64,000 bases of DNA from contig NZ_BMNE01000001.1 in NCBI RefSeq assembly GCF_014646295.1, positions 558,001-622,000 of the forward strand. The letters are read 5' to 3'. Positions 1 through 9,121 of this stretch are shown here, one piece after another. Under the pieces are notes generated by a model, which saw only the letters and a list, made by a program, of their open reading frames with translations, made no database searches and had not been told where the DNA came from. The DNA is from Nocardia rhizosphaerihabitans (GTDB lineage Bacteria; Actinomycetota; Actinomycetes; Mycobacteriales; Mycobacteriaceae). How positions within the stretch are numbered: position 1 is the first letter of the stretch; each line of letters starts with the position of its first letter. Both the position numbers and the translations under genes were made by a program.

Positions 1-2
1 AG

Positions 3-296
3 GCGCTGCTCATCGGAGCCTCGGTGGTGGCGGCCTCGGTGGCGACCGCGGCCGTCGGGCCGGTCGGCTTCGTCGCGCTCGCGGCGCCGCAGATCGCCAG
101 GATGGCGCTGCGCACGCCCGGTGAACCGCTGATCGCCTCCGCGCTCACCGGCGCCGGGCTGGTCGCCGGGGCCGATATCGTCTCGCGCACACTGCTTCCC
201 GTCGACCTGCCCGTCGGCATCGTGACCGCCGCGCTCGGCGGACCGTTCCTGCTCTACCTGCTCGTCCGCATGAATCGGAAGGCCACGCTCTCATGA
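3..296 (+). CDS. Ferric-siderophore ABC transporter permease (FecCD family), C-terminal part
   Basis: This is the last 97 codons of a membrane permease whose start lies left of the window. The frame is open from base 3. The sequence contains the FecCD-type segment PVGFVALAAPQIAR, an Ala/Gly/Val-rich helix and a final helix ending LLVRMNRKATLS. Members of this family form the channel of ABC importers for ferric siderophores, haem or cobalamin. The stop codon overlaps the start of the ATPase gene in an ATGA tetranucleotide, so the two are translationally coupled and belong to one importer. The substrate cannot be told from this fragment. Confidence 0.9.
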   Translation, partial: ALLIGASVVAASVATAAVGPVGFVALAAPQIARMALRTPGEPLIASALTGAGLVAGADIVSRTLLPVDLPVGIVTAALGGPFLLYLLVRMNRKATLS

Positions 297-1117
297 CCAG
301 CCCCGACCGTCGCCTCGCCGCCGACAGCGTCTCCCTCGGCTACGGCGAGCGGGTGATCGTCGACGAGCTGAGCCTCGACATCGCCCCCGGCGTGGTCACC
401 ACCGTCATCGGGCCCAACGGCTGCGGCAAGTCGACGCTGCTCAAATCGCTGGGCAGGCTGCTGCGCCCGCGCGACGGGCAGGTGGTGCTCGACGGCAAGG
501 CGATCTCGTCGATGAAGACCAAGGACGTCGCCAGGGTGATCGGCATGCTGCCGCAGACCCCGGTCGCTCCCGAGGGCCTCACCGTCGCCGACCTCGTCGC
601 CCGCGGACGGCACCCGCACCAGTCCTGGCTGCGGCAGTGGTCGGCCGACGACGAGACCGAGGTCGCCGCCGCCCTGGCCCAGACCGGCATCGCCGACCTG
701 GCCGAGCGCACCCTCGACGAACTCTCCGGCGGCCAGCGCCAGCGCGCCTGGATCTCCATGGCCCTGGCCCAGGGCACCGACATCCTGCTGCTCGACGAGC
801 CGACCACCTATCTCGACCTCGCGCACTCGCTCGAGGTCCTCGACCTCGTCGACCGGCTGCACGCCGAATTCGGGCGGACCGTGGTGATGGTCCTGCACGA
901 TCTCAACCTCGCCATCCGCTACAGCGACGAGCTCGTGGTGATGTGCGCTGGCCGGATCGTGGCGCAGGGCAAGCCGGCCGAGATCGTCACCGCCGAGCTG
1001 CTCGCCGAGGTGTTCGGGCTCGAGGCCACCGTGCTCACCGATCCGGTCTCGGGGCGGCCGATGATCGTCCCGATCGGCACCAGGCACGTGCGCGGCGCCG
1101 CCGGGTATGACGAATAA
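293..1117 (+). CDS. Siderophore ABC transporter ATP-binding protein (FepC/FecE type)
   Basis: A 274-residue cytoplasmic ATPase that would energise the upstream FecCD permease. The Walker A motif GPNGCGKST is at residues 40-48, the Q-loop follows at MLPQTP, the ABC signature is LSGGQRQRAW, and the Walker B/D-loop reads ILLLDEPTTYLDL. The switch histidine is in VMVLHDLN. Length and motif order are typical of iron-siderophore ATPases. The ATG overlaps the permease stop (ATGA). The downstream gene is a separate blaI-type transcription unit with its own promoter, so this looks like the last gene of the importer operon. Ferric siderophore is the most likely substrate by family. Confidence 0.93.
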   Translation: MTSPDRRLAADSVSLGYGERVIVDELSLDIAPGVVTTVIGPNGCGKSTLLKSLGRLLRPRDGQVVLDGKAISSMKTKDVARVIGMLPQTPVAPEGLTVADLVARGRHPHQSWLRQWSADDETEVAAALAQTGIADLAERTLDELSGGQRQRAWISMALAQGTDILLLDEPTTYLDLAHSLEVLDLVDRLHAEFGRTVVMVLHDLNLAIRYSDELVVMCAGRIVAQGKPAEIVTAELLAEVFGLEATVLTDPVSGRPMIVPIGTRHVRGAAGYDE

Positions 1118-1137
1118 CACACCAGCAAACACCCCGT

Positions 1138-1154
1138 TACGACATTCTGTAGTA
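1138..1154. promoter_or_regulatory. BlaI operator
   Basis: The sequence TACGACA-TTC-TGTAGTA is an inverted repeat of 7-bp half-sites with a 3-bp centre and one mismatch. It matches the TACTACA/TGTAGTA dyad that I recall for mycobacterial BlaI. It lies 34 bp before the blaI start codon and covers the expected -35 position of the -10 box at 1177-1182, so bound repressor would block RNA polymerase. Autoregulation is inferred. Confidence 0.75.
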
Positions 1155-1176
1155 CGCATCTTTGTCGTTGATTCCG

Positions 1177-1182
1177 TAAAAT
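1177..1182 (+). promoter_or_regulatory. -10 box of blaI (leaderless)
   Basis: TAAAAT lies 6 nt before the ATG at 1189, which would place the transcription start on or next to the A of the start codon. There is no Shine-Dalgarno sequence. This fits a leaderless mRNA. Confidence 0.6.
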
Positions 1183-1188
1183 TGTGGG

Positions 1189-1569
1189 ATGGCAGGACTC
1201 GGCGAACTCGAAAAAGCGGTCATGGACCAGTTGTGGTCGGCCGACGAACCGCAGACGGTGCGGCAGGTCCACGAAGCACTGGCCGCGCGGCGTGAGCTCG
1301 CGTACACGACAGTGATGACGGTGCTGCAGCGGCTGGCGAAGAAGAATCTGGTGGTGCAGCGACGCGACGATCGCGCGCACCGATACGCGCCCGTGCACAG
1401 CCGCGACGAGCTGGTCGCGAGCCTGATGTTCGACGCATTGCAGCAGGCAGACGCGGCGGGCAGCCGCGCCGCCGCCCTCGTGCACTTCGTCGAACAGGTG
1501 GGCAAGGACGAGGCCGATGCGCTGCGGGAGGCACTCGCCAAGCTCGAATCCGACGAGAAGAGCAGCTAG
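1189..1569 (+). CDS. blaI: BlaI/MecI/CopY-family transcriptional repressor
   Basis: A 126-residue dimeric repressor. Residues 1-75 form the MarR-like winged helix typical of BlaI (LGELEKAVMDQLW at the start, recognition helix AYTTVMTVLQRLAKKNLV), and the C-terminal half is a helical dimerisation region. In this family, cleavage or release of BlaI induces beta-lactamase and related genes; in mycobacteria it also controls ATP synthase and transport genes. The start at 1189 is set by the -10 box 6 nt upstream. A BlaI-type dyad lies at 1138-1154, so the gene is probably autorepressed. The next gene is the partner M56 peptidase. No beta-lactamase gene is in the window. Confidence 0.93.
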   Translation: MAGLGELEKAVMDQLWSADEPQTVRQVHEALAARRELAYTTVMTVLQRLAKKNLVVQRRDDRAHRYAPVHSRDELVASLMFDALQQADAAGSRAAALVHFVEQVGKDEADALREALAKLESDEKSS

Positions 1570-1633
1570 ACTCCCTGGCGGCTCTCACAACGACGTGAGC
1601 GCCCCTGGTCCCACAACGCAGTGAGCAGAGTCG

Positions 1634-2572
1634 ATGAACGCAACCGCGGCAGTCTTCGCCGGTCTCGCCTTGCTTCTCGCAGGGCCGGTACCAGCGCTGC
1701 TCAGTCGCGCGACCTGGGTGCATCGGTCCCCGCGCGCGGCACTGGTGTTGTGGCAGGCGATCGCGCTGGCCGCCGTGCTCAGCGCCTTCGGATCCGGGCT
1801 GGCCATCGCCAGCCTGCTGCTCGTCCCCGGCCCCGACGGTAGGCCGACCACCTCCCCCACCAAGGAGATCGACGCGCTCGGTCTGCCGCTGTGGACGGTG
1901 TATGTCACCGTGTTCGCGCTGACCCTGATGATCGGCGCCCGGCTCATGTTCTCCATCGTGCGCGTCGGCGTGCACACCCGCCGCCGCAGGTCCCGGCATC
2001 GCATGCTGGTCGATCTGCTCGATCAGAGCGGCCCGGTCCGGCGCGCCGCCGACATCCGCGTGCTCGCCTCGACCGAGCCCATCGCCTACTGCCTGCCCGG
2101 GCTGCGCCAGCGCGTCGTGCTCAGCGAAGGCACCCTGACCAGCCTCGACGACGCCGAGGTCACCGCCATCGTCAGCCACGAGCGCTCGCATCTGCGGGCC
2201 CGCCACGACCTGGTGCTCGAGGCGTTCACCGCCGTGCACGAGGCCTTCCCGCGGGTGGTCCGCAGCAAGGCCGCGCTCGGCTCGGTGAAGCTGCTCATCG
2301 AACTGCTCGCCGACGACTCCGCGGTGAAGGTCACCGGCCCCAAGCCGCTGGCCCGCGCGCTGGTCGCCTGCGCGAAGTCGACCGCGCCGCAGGGCGCGCT
2401 CGCCGCGGGCGGTCCGAGCACGCTGATCCGCATCCAGCGGCTGGCCGGACACTCCGGCGACGTGAGAGTCGCCACCGCCGCCTACCTCGGCTCGGCCGCG
2501 ATCCTGGTCGTGCCGACGCTGGCCGTCGCGGTGCCGTGGCTGCAGGAGCTGAACCGGCTCTTCCACGGCTGA
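1634..2572 (+). CDS. M56-family membrane metallopeptidase (BlaR-like)
   Basis: A 312-residue membrane zinc protease placed 64 bp after blaI. It has two N-terminal transmembrane helices (about residues 5-27 and 38-60), a third at about 82-105, the metal-binding HExxH motif HERSH near residue 183, and a final hydrophobic helix near 280-300. In the BlaR1 family the protease inactivates the BlaI repressor when a signal is sensed. This protein has no C-terminal penicillin-binding sensor domain, unlike staphylococcal BlaR1, and is like the short mycobacterial BlaR. The signal it senses is therefore not evident. Confidence 0.88.
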   Translation: MNATAAVFAGLALLLAGPVPALLSRATWVHRSPRAALVLWQAIALAAVLSAFGSGLAIASLLLVPGPDGRPTTSPTKEIDALGLPLWTVYVTVFALTLMIGARLMFSIVRVGVHTRRRRSRHRMLVDLLDQSGPVRRAADIRVLASTEPIAYCLPGLRQRVVLSEGTLTSLDDAEVTAIVSHERSHLRARHDLVLEAFTAVHEAFPRVVRSKAALGSVKLLIELLADDSAVKVTGPKPLARALVACAKSTAPQGALAAGGPSTLIRIQRLAGHSGDVRVATAAYLGSAAILVVPTLAVAVPWLQELNRLFHG

Positions 2573-2827
2573 CCTGGCGATTCGCCACCTTTTCTCCGAC
2601 CGGGTAGCCGTTCCGCCGCAGCACTGCTCGACTCAGTGTCTGCGGTCGCACAATCACCAGTACAAACGGTCGTCTGACCAGCATGTTTACCCACGCGACC
2701 GCAATCCCGCCTATCCTGGGAGATCGGTCCTTCCTGCTGGGCCGCACCCCGTGCACGCCACGTGCGTATCCGGGTCATCGGCGCCGGTCATCTTCCAGCG
2801 CGATGCGCAGCCCAACGAAAGGCCATT

Positions 2828-4300
2828 TTGTCTACCTCTCCGCGTCCCGACGCCACCTTCGCAGAACTCGGTCTGCCCGTCGCACTGGTGCAGACCCTGC
2901 GCAATGCCGGCATCGAGAAGCCCTTCCCCATCCAGGCCGCCACCATCGGCGACGCGCTCGCCGGGCGTGACGTGCTCGGCCGCGGCCCGACCGGCTCCGG
3001 CAAGACCCTCGCCTTCGGCCTGCCGATGCTGACCCGCCTCACCGGCGCGTCCGCCAAGCCCGGCCGCCCGCGTGGCCTGGTGCTCGTCCCCACCCGTGAA
3101 CTCGCGACCCAGATCGAACGCGCCCTCGACGAGGCCGCGCTCTCGCTGGGCCTGCGCGTGGCCTCCGTAGTCGGCGGTGCGCCGATCAAGCGCCAGGCCG
3201 ACCGGCTCGCGCGCGGCGTCGACCTGCTCATCGCCACCCCCGGCCGCCTCGACGACCTGATCAAGCAGCGGGCCGCGGATCTGTCCGACGTGATGATCAC
3301 CGCGCTCGACGAGGCCGACCACATGGCCGACATGGGCTTCCTGCCCCAGGTCACCCGCCTGCTCGACCGCACCCCGAAAGACGGTCAGCGCCTGCTGTTC
3401 TCGGCCACCCTCGACGGTGACGTCGACAAGCTGGTCAAGCGCTACCTGAACAACCCGGTCACCCACTCGACGGCGCCCGCCGAGGCCTCGGTGACCACCA
3501 TGACCCACCACCTGCTCTACGTGCGCGACAAGAACATCAAGCGCACCGTGGCCACCGAGATCGCCGCCCGCGACGGCCTGACCATCATGTTCGTGCGCAC
3601 CAAGCACGGCGCCGACCGCCTGGCCAAGCAGCTGCGCGGCGCCGGTGTCGACGCCGGTTCGCTGCACGGTGGCAAGGCGCAGAACAACCGCGTGCGCACC
3701 CTGGCCGCCTTCGCCGACGGGTCGGTGCCGGTGCTGGTCACCACCGATGTCGCCGCGCGCGGTATCCACATCGACGGTGTCTCGCTGGTCGTGCACTTCG
3801 ACCCGCCCGCCGAGCACAAGGCCTACCTGCACCGCGCGGGCCGCACCGCCCGCGCCGGTGAGGACGGTGTCGTCGTCACCCTCGTCACCGACGAGGAGCG
3901 CAAGGACGTCGCCGCGATGACCCGCAAGGCGGGCGTGCAGACCGACGGCGTCGAGGTCCGCCCCGGCGACCGGAAGCTGGTGGAGATCACCGGCGCCCGC
4001 AAGCCGAGCGGAATCGCGCTGGCCGCCCCTGCCCCGACCCAGGTCAACGCGCCGAAGTCGGCGAACGGTGGCCGTCCCAGGCGTGGCAGGTCCGGTGGCG
4101 CACCGGCTTCCGAGGCCGCCCAGGGCCACAGCCGTGGCGCGGGCGCACCGCGCCGGGAGCGTCCGGCCGGTGAGTCGCGGAGCCGCAAGCCCGCGGGCGC
4201 GGGCGGACACGCCCGCAGCGGCGACACGCCGACGAATTCGCGTCGTCGCGCCGCGCGTCCGGCGGCTCCGGCAGCCCGCCGCAACCGCTCGGCAAACTGA
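2828..4300 (+). CDS. DEAD/DEAH-box RNA helicase (RhlE-like)
   Basis: A 490-residue ATP-dependent RNA helicase. I chose the TTG at 2828, which is preceded by AAAGG 5 nt upstream and gives a protein beginning MSTSPRPDATFAELGL; a longer frame from 2762 has no ribosome binding site. The Q motif is at residues 11-40, motif I GPTGSGKT at 53-60, DEAD at 161-164, SAT in LLFSATLDGD, and motif VI in HRAGRTARAG. The last 110 residues are a basic, Arg/Gly-rich tail typical of RNA-binding helicases of the RhlE group. Such proteins remodel ribosomal or messenger RNA, often at low temperature. A TATCCT box near 2713 would leave a 5' leader of about 100 nt. A strong terminator follows. Confidence 0.92.
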   Translation: MSTSPRPDATFAELGLPVALVQTLRNAGIEKPFPIQAATIGDALAGRDVLGRGPTGSGKTLAFGLPMLTRLTGASAKPGRPRGLVLVPTRELATQIERALDEAALSLGLRVASVVGGAPIKRQADRLARGVDLLIATPGRLDDLIKQRAADLSDVMITALDEADHMADMGFLPQVTRLLDRTPKDGQRLLFSATLDGDVDKLVKRYLNNPVTHSTAPAEASVTTMTHHLLYVRDKNIKRTVATEIAARDGLTIMFVRTKHGADRLAKQLRGAGVDAGSLHGGKAQNNRVRTLAAFADGSVPVLVTTDVAARGIHIDGVSLVVHFDPPAEHKAYLHRAGRTARAGEDGVVVTLVTDEERKDVAAMTRKAGVQTDGVEVRPGDRKLVEITGARKPSGIALAAPAPTQVNAPKSANGGRPRRGRSGGAPASEAAQGHSRGAGAPRRERPAGESRSRKPAGAGGHARSGDTPTNSRRRAARPAAPAARRNRSAN

Positions 4301-4306
4301 ATCAGC

Positions 4307-4346
4307 GCGTGGCCGAACCGATTACGGTTCGGCCACGCCCCTCTTT
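4307..4346 (+). terminator. Rho-independent terminator after the helicase gene
   Basis: A perfect 14-bp stem (4307-4320 with 4325-4338; arm GCGTGGCCGAACCG) closes the 4-nt loop ATTA and is followed by CCCTCTTT. It begins 7 bp after the helicase stop. Confidence 0.88.
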
Positions 4347-4530
4347 CCTGGACGGCTGATCGGGGACCGTGCGCGCCCGTCGACGAGCGGCCGCCACGCA
4401 GGTGGCCCGGGTCGCTCGGTCCGATCGATCAGGGCATTGCGGCGCAGTTCAGCGTTCCTGAGCGGACACCGACGGCGACTCACCGACGCCGGAGGGTTCC
4501 CACCGCCCACAGATCCGCCACACTGACCTC

Positions 4531-5403
4531 GTGACGAACCGTCCGATCGCCGCGATCGTGTGCGCCCTCGTCGCCGCGCTCCTGTTCGCGGTGGCGTCGG
4601 TAGCGCAGCAACGGGCAGCAGCGGCCGTCCCGGAGGGATCGGCGCTGATGCGGTCCCTGCTCCGGAGCAAGCGGTGGTGGGCCGCGATCGTCGGTGACGT
4701 CGGCGGGTACGGCATGCAGGTGCTCGCCCTCAGCTTCGGCGCGGTGCTGGTCGTGCAGCCGATTCTGGTGAGCTCGCTGGTCTTCGCGCTGCCGCTGTCG
4801 GCGCGGTTGAACCATCAGCGGATCACCGGGCGAGCCGCCGCGACGGCCTTGGTCCTCGTCGCCGCCCTGGTGACGTTCCTGATCGTCGGTGACCCGACCG
4901 CCGGCGAGGAGACCGCGCCGCTACGAGAGTGGCTGGTGCCCTTGGCGATTCTGCTGAGCATCGTCGCCCTCGCGACCCTGGCCGGGTTCCTCGTCCCCAA
5001 CCCGTCGGGGCGGGCGCTGGCCCTCGGTCTCGCCGGTGGCGCGCTGTTCGGCCTGGCCGCCGCGCTCACCGACCGCGTCGTCACCCTGTTCGGCGACGGA
5101 CTGGGCGCCGTGCTCACCGGCTGGCAGACCTGGGCGCTGGTAGCGGCCGGCCTGCTCGGCTTCTACCTGCAACAACGGGCCTACCAAGCCGGACCGCTGG
5201 CCGCATCGCTGCCCGCCGCGGCCGTCGCCGAACCGCTGGCCGCCGCGTTCCTCGGTCTCACCGCCTTAGACGAGCACCTACGCACCGACGGCGCCGGTCT
5301 GATCGTGGTCGCCGCCAGTGTCGTGGTGATGTGTGTGGCCACGGTCGCGCTGTGCCGGACACAGACGGCGCCGCTGCCTGATGCCCGTGAGCCCGCGCGC
5401 TGA
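4531..5403 (+). CDS. DMT-superfamily (EamA-like) multidrug/metabolite transporter
   Basis: A 290-residue integral membrane protein with about nine to ten hydrophobic helices and almost no soluble domain, starting MTNRPIAAIVCALVAALLFA. The pattern of two related helix bundles is that of drug/metabolite transporters; the short polar link at about residues 110-125 (VGDPTAGEETAPL) separates the halves. GTG 4531 is used because it lies just before the first helix and 6 nt after a weak -10-like CACACT. The gene sits alone between the helicase terminator and guaB1. The substrate is unknown. Confidence 0.8.
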   Translation: MTNRPIAAIVCALVAALLFAVASVAQQRAAAAVPEGSALMRSLLRSKRWWAAIVGDVGGYGMQVLALSFGAVLVVQPILVSSLVFALPLSARLNHQRITGRAAATALVLVAALVTFLIVGDPTAGEETAPLREWLVPLAILLSIVALATLAGFLVPNPSGRALALGLAGGALFGLAAALTDRVVTLFGDGLGAVLTGWQTWALVAAGLLGFYLQQRAYQAGPLAASLPAAAVAEPLAAAFLGLTALDEHLRTDGAGLIVVAASVVVMCVATVALCRTQTAPLPDAREPAR

Positions 5404-6882
<1,479 letters not shown>

Positions 6883-6893
6883 TCGCCGCCTGA

Positions 6894-6938
6894 CTGTGGC
6901 CGACCGGAACTCGTGTTCCGGTCGGCCACAGTCGTTTT
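6894..6938 (+). terminator. Rho-independent terminator after guaB1
   Basis: A perfect 17-bp stem (6894-6910 with 6915-6931) with the loop TCGT, followed by TCGTTTT. It starts 11 bp after the guaB1 stop. Confidence 0.9.
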
Positions 6939-7003
6939 CGGGCCTCCTCGACCGGAATTCGTTCACGCTGAGGTTTACCCGTTGATTTGTCCCGGAGTTT
7001 CCT

Positions 7004-7009
7004 TACCGT
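7004..7009 (+). promoter_or_regulatory. -10 box of the SnoaL-like gene (leaderless)
   Basis: TACCGT lies 6 nt before GTG 7016. The same hexamer and spacing occur before the HEAT-repeat gene at 43631. Confidence 0.45.
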
Positions 7010-7015
7010 GCAGGA

Positions 7016-7501
7016 GTGGCGGCACACGACATGACTGCACCCGACGGCCTGCTCGCGACCATCGAAGCCGAGCGAGCGATCTACCGCACCTTCCACCACT
7101 TCTTCCGGGTCGCCGACACCAACGAGCACGAGCGGTTCGTCGAGTGCTTCACCCCGGACGCGCTGATCGAATACCGGATCATGCCCGGCCCGGTCCAGCG
7201 CTTCGACGGCCGCGACGCGTTCACCGCGCACATGTGCCGGGTGCCGAAGGCGCGGCGGAGCCTGGTCGCCCACGTCATCGGGCAGAGTTCCATCGAATGG
7301 ACCGGCGCCCGACCGCTGCTCACCGCCTACGCGACCGTGTGGCACTGGTCCTCGGCGACCGACCACCATCGCCCCGCCGACTGGACCGTCATCGGCCTCG
7401 TCCGCGACGAGTTCGAACAGTACGAAGGCGAGTGGCTCATCGCCCACCGCGACGTCCGCCCGGTGGCGGGTCGCGTGGCCGCCGGACGCGGACCGGTCTG
7501 A
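7016..7501 (+). CDS. SnoaL-like / nuclear transport factor 2-fold protein
   Basis: A 161-residue soluble protein of the SnoaL_4 type. The N-terminal helix IEAERAIYRTFHHFFRVAD and the segment ERFVECFTPDALIEYRI are characteristic, followed by the curved sheet (VAHVIGQSSIEWTG, LTAYATVWHW) that forms a hydrophobic pocket in this fold. Members include small-molecule isomerases, hydratases and proteins with no assigned reaction. GTG 7016 is preferred because a -10 hexamer lies 6 nt upstream; ATG 7031 is an in-frame alternative. The gene stands alone between the guaB1 terminator and the leader of the CNNM genes. No specific substrate can be proposed. Confidence 0.8.
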   Translation: MAAHDMTAPDGLLATIEAERAIYRTFHHFFRVADTNEHERFVECFTPDALIEYRIMPGPVQRFDGRDAFTAHMCRVPKARRSLVAHVIGQSSIEWTGARPLLTAYATVWHWSSATDHHRPADWTVIGLVRDEFEQYEGEWLIAHRDVRPVAGRVAAGRGPV

Positions 7502-7575
7502 TCGTGCTCGACGCGCACGCGGGCGAGCGCAGGTGAGCTGACCGCGCCGCTGACGCATCATCGGAGGGGACCGAT

Positions 7576-7708
7576 TACTATGGAGTTGCCGATCTCGGCA
7601 GCGCTTTCTTCCCCACCGCGAAAGGATCCAGTTGTCACCCGCGTCCAAGGGCGCCACACAGGAGGGTTCCTCTACGGAGCCGGGTGACCAACCCGGCGTC
7701 CTCCTTTT
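7576..7708 (+). promoter_or_regulatory. Promoter and attenuator-like structured leader of the CNNM/CBS operon
   Basis: A -10 box TACTAT (7576-7581) is followed by a small hairpin (TGCCG-ATCT-CGGCA, 7587-7600). Further on, AGGAGG (7660-7665) can pair with CCTCCT (7700-7705), enclosing a second stem GCCGGGT-GACCA-ACCCGGC (7679-7697) and ending in TTTT. The same GAGG (7662-7665) can instead pair with CCTC at 7669-7672 through a 3-nt loop, which would break the outer stem. Two exclusive folds, one terminator-like, are the pattern of transcription attenuation. I do not recognise a known riboswitch class. Confidence 0.45.
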
Positions 7709-7765
7709 CGCAGCGTCCGTTCGATCTCTCGATTTCCCCACCGCACCGCCCGGGTGGTGCTGAGG

Positions 7766-9121
7766 ATGTCCACCGTTCTGACCGTGCTCAGCCTGATCGG
7801 CTTCGTGGCACTCACGCTCGGCACCGCACTGTTCGTCGCGGCCGAATTCTCCCTCACCGCGCTGGAGCGCAGCACCGTCGAAGCGGCTGCCCGCGCCGGT
7901 GACGTCCGGTCCCGGCTGGTCAAGCAGGCCCATCACACCCTGTCGTTCCAGCTCTCGGGCGCCCAGCTCGGCATCACCATCACCACGCTCGTCACCGGCT
8001 TCATCGCCGAACCCGTGCTGGCCCGGCTGCTCGACCCGCTGCTGGACGCGGCCGGGCTGAGCCCGAGCGCCGCGCACGGTGTCGCCCTCGTCCTGGCCCT
8101 GGTGCTGGCGACCTCGCTGTCGATGATCTACGGCGAGCTGGTGCCCAAGAACATCGCCATCGCCAAGCCGATGGCGACGGCCCGGCTCACCGCGGGCCCG
8201 ATGATCGGGTTCTCGGTCATGTTCAAGTGGCTGATCCGTTTCCTCAACGGCTCCGCCAACTGGATCGTCCGCAGGCTGGGCATCGAGCCCGCCGAGGAAC
8301 TGCGCTCGGCCCGCTCACCGCAGGAGCTCGGTTCGCTGGTGCGCACCTCGGCCCTGCGCGGCGCCATGGATCAGCGCACCGCGCTGGTGATGGACCGCTC
8401 GCTGGAGTTCGGTGAGCGCAGTGCCGAGGATCTGATGACACCGCGCGTGAAGGTCGAGTCGCTCGATCGCGACGACACCATCGCCGACCTGATCGCCGCC
8501 TCTGCCCGCACCGGATACTCCCGGTTCCCGGTCATCGACGGCGATCTCGACAACACGCTCGGCGTCGTGCACGTCAAGCAGGCGTTCGTCCATCCGGTGC
8601 ACCTGCGCAAGAAGATCCCGTTGAGCAGGCTGGCCGTCGCCGTGCCGATCGTGCCGGCGAGCCTCGACGGCGACGATGTCATGGAGCGGGTCCGCGCCGA
8701 CGGCATGCAGGTGGCGCTCGTCGTCGACGAGTACGGCGGCACCGCGGGCCTGGTGACCATGGAGGACCTCATCGAGGAGATCCTCGGCGACGTGCGCGAC
8801 GAGCACGACGAGGAGGAACGCGATGTGCGCCGGGTCTCCGACGGCTGGGACTGCTCGGGTCTGATGCGCATCGACGAGGTGTCGCGGGCGACCGGATACG
8901 AAGCGCCGGAAGGTGAATACGAGACATTGGGCGGTTTGGTGCTGACCCAGCTCGGCCGGATTCCGGCCACCGGCGACGAGGTGGTGCTGCCCGAGTCCCG
9001 CGGTTCCGGCGGCGGCTGGATCGCCAGGGTGGAACGGATGGACGGGCGGCGCATCGACCGGGTGCGGTTGATCCCCGTCGACGCGGCGTACCTGGCGGCA
9101 CGGGAGCACAATCATGGGTGA
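7766..9121 (+). CDS. CNNM/CorC-type membrane protein with CBS pair (hemolysin family)
   Basis: A 451-residue membrane protein. The N-terminal DUF21/CNNM domain spans about residues 1-190 and begins with a long helix containing the signature LFVAAEFSLTALERS. It includes GELVPKNIAIAKP. A CBS pair follows at about 215-335 (DLMTPRVKVESL and VDEYGGTAGLVTMEDLIEEILGD). The last 80 residues form a CorC_HlyC domain (YETLGGLVLTQLGRIP). Bacterial relatives such as MpfA and CorC are involved in magnesium or cobalt efflux. ATG 7766 is chosen by analogy; GTG 7754 is in frame. It follows the structured leader and overlaps the next gene by 8 bp. Confidence 0.88.
   Translation: MSTVLTVLSLIGFVALTLGTALFVAAEFSLTALERSTVEAAARAGDVRSRLVKQAHHTLSFQLSGAQLGITITTLVTGFIAEPVLARLLDPLLDAAGLSPSAAHGVALVLALVLATSLSMIYGELVPKNIAIAKPMATARLTAGPMIGFSVMFKWLIRFLNGSANWIVRRLGIEPAEELRSARSPQELGSLVRTSALRGAMDQRTALVMDRSLEFGERSAEDLMTPRVKVESLDRDDTIADLIAASARTGYSRFPVIDGDLDNTLGVVHVKQAFVHPVHLRKKIPLSRLAVAVPIVPASLDGDDVMERVRADGMQVALVVDEYGGTAGLVTMEDLIEEILGDVRDEHDEEERDVRRVSDGWDCSGLMRIDEVSRATGYEAPEGEYETLGGLVLTQLGRIPATGDEVVLPESRGSGGGWIARVERMDGRRIDRVRLIPVDAAYLAAREHNHG

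Noticed and set aside
2711..4210. A 499-codon frame opposite the DEAD-box helicase
   Set aside because: The helicase carries all its motifs on the plus strand; the opposite frame has none.
7580..7687. A 35-codon open frame with ATG 7580 in the leader of the CNNM genes
   Set aside because: Its ATG overlaps the only visible -10 box and it has no ribosome binding site. I list it as a possible leader peptide in the findings but not as a gene.
7660..7766. M-box (magnesium) riboswitch
   Set aside because: AGGAGGGTTCCTCTACGGA recalls part of the M-box, and the downstream gene would fit, but the long conserved 3' half of the aptamer is missing.
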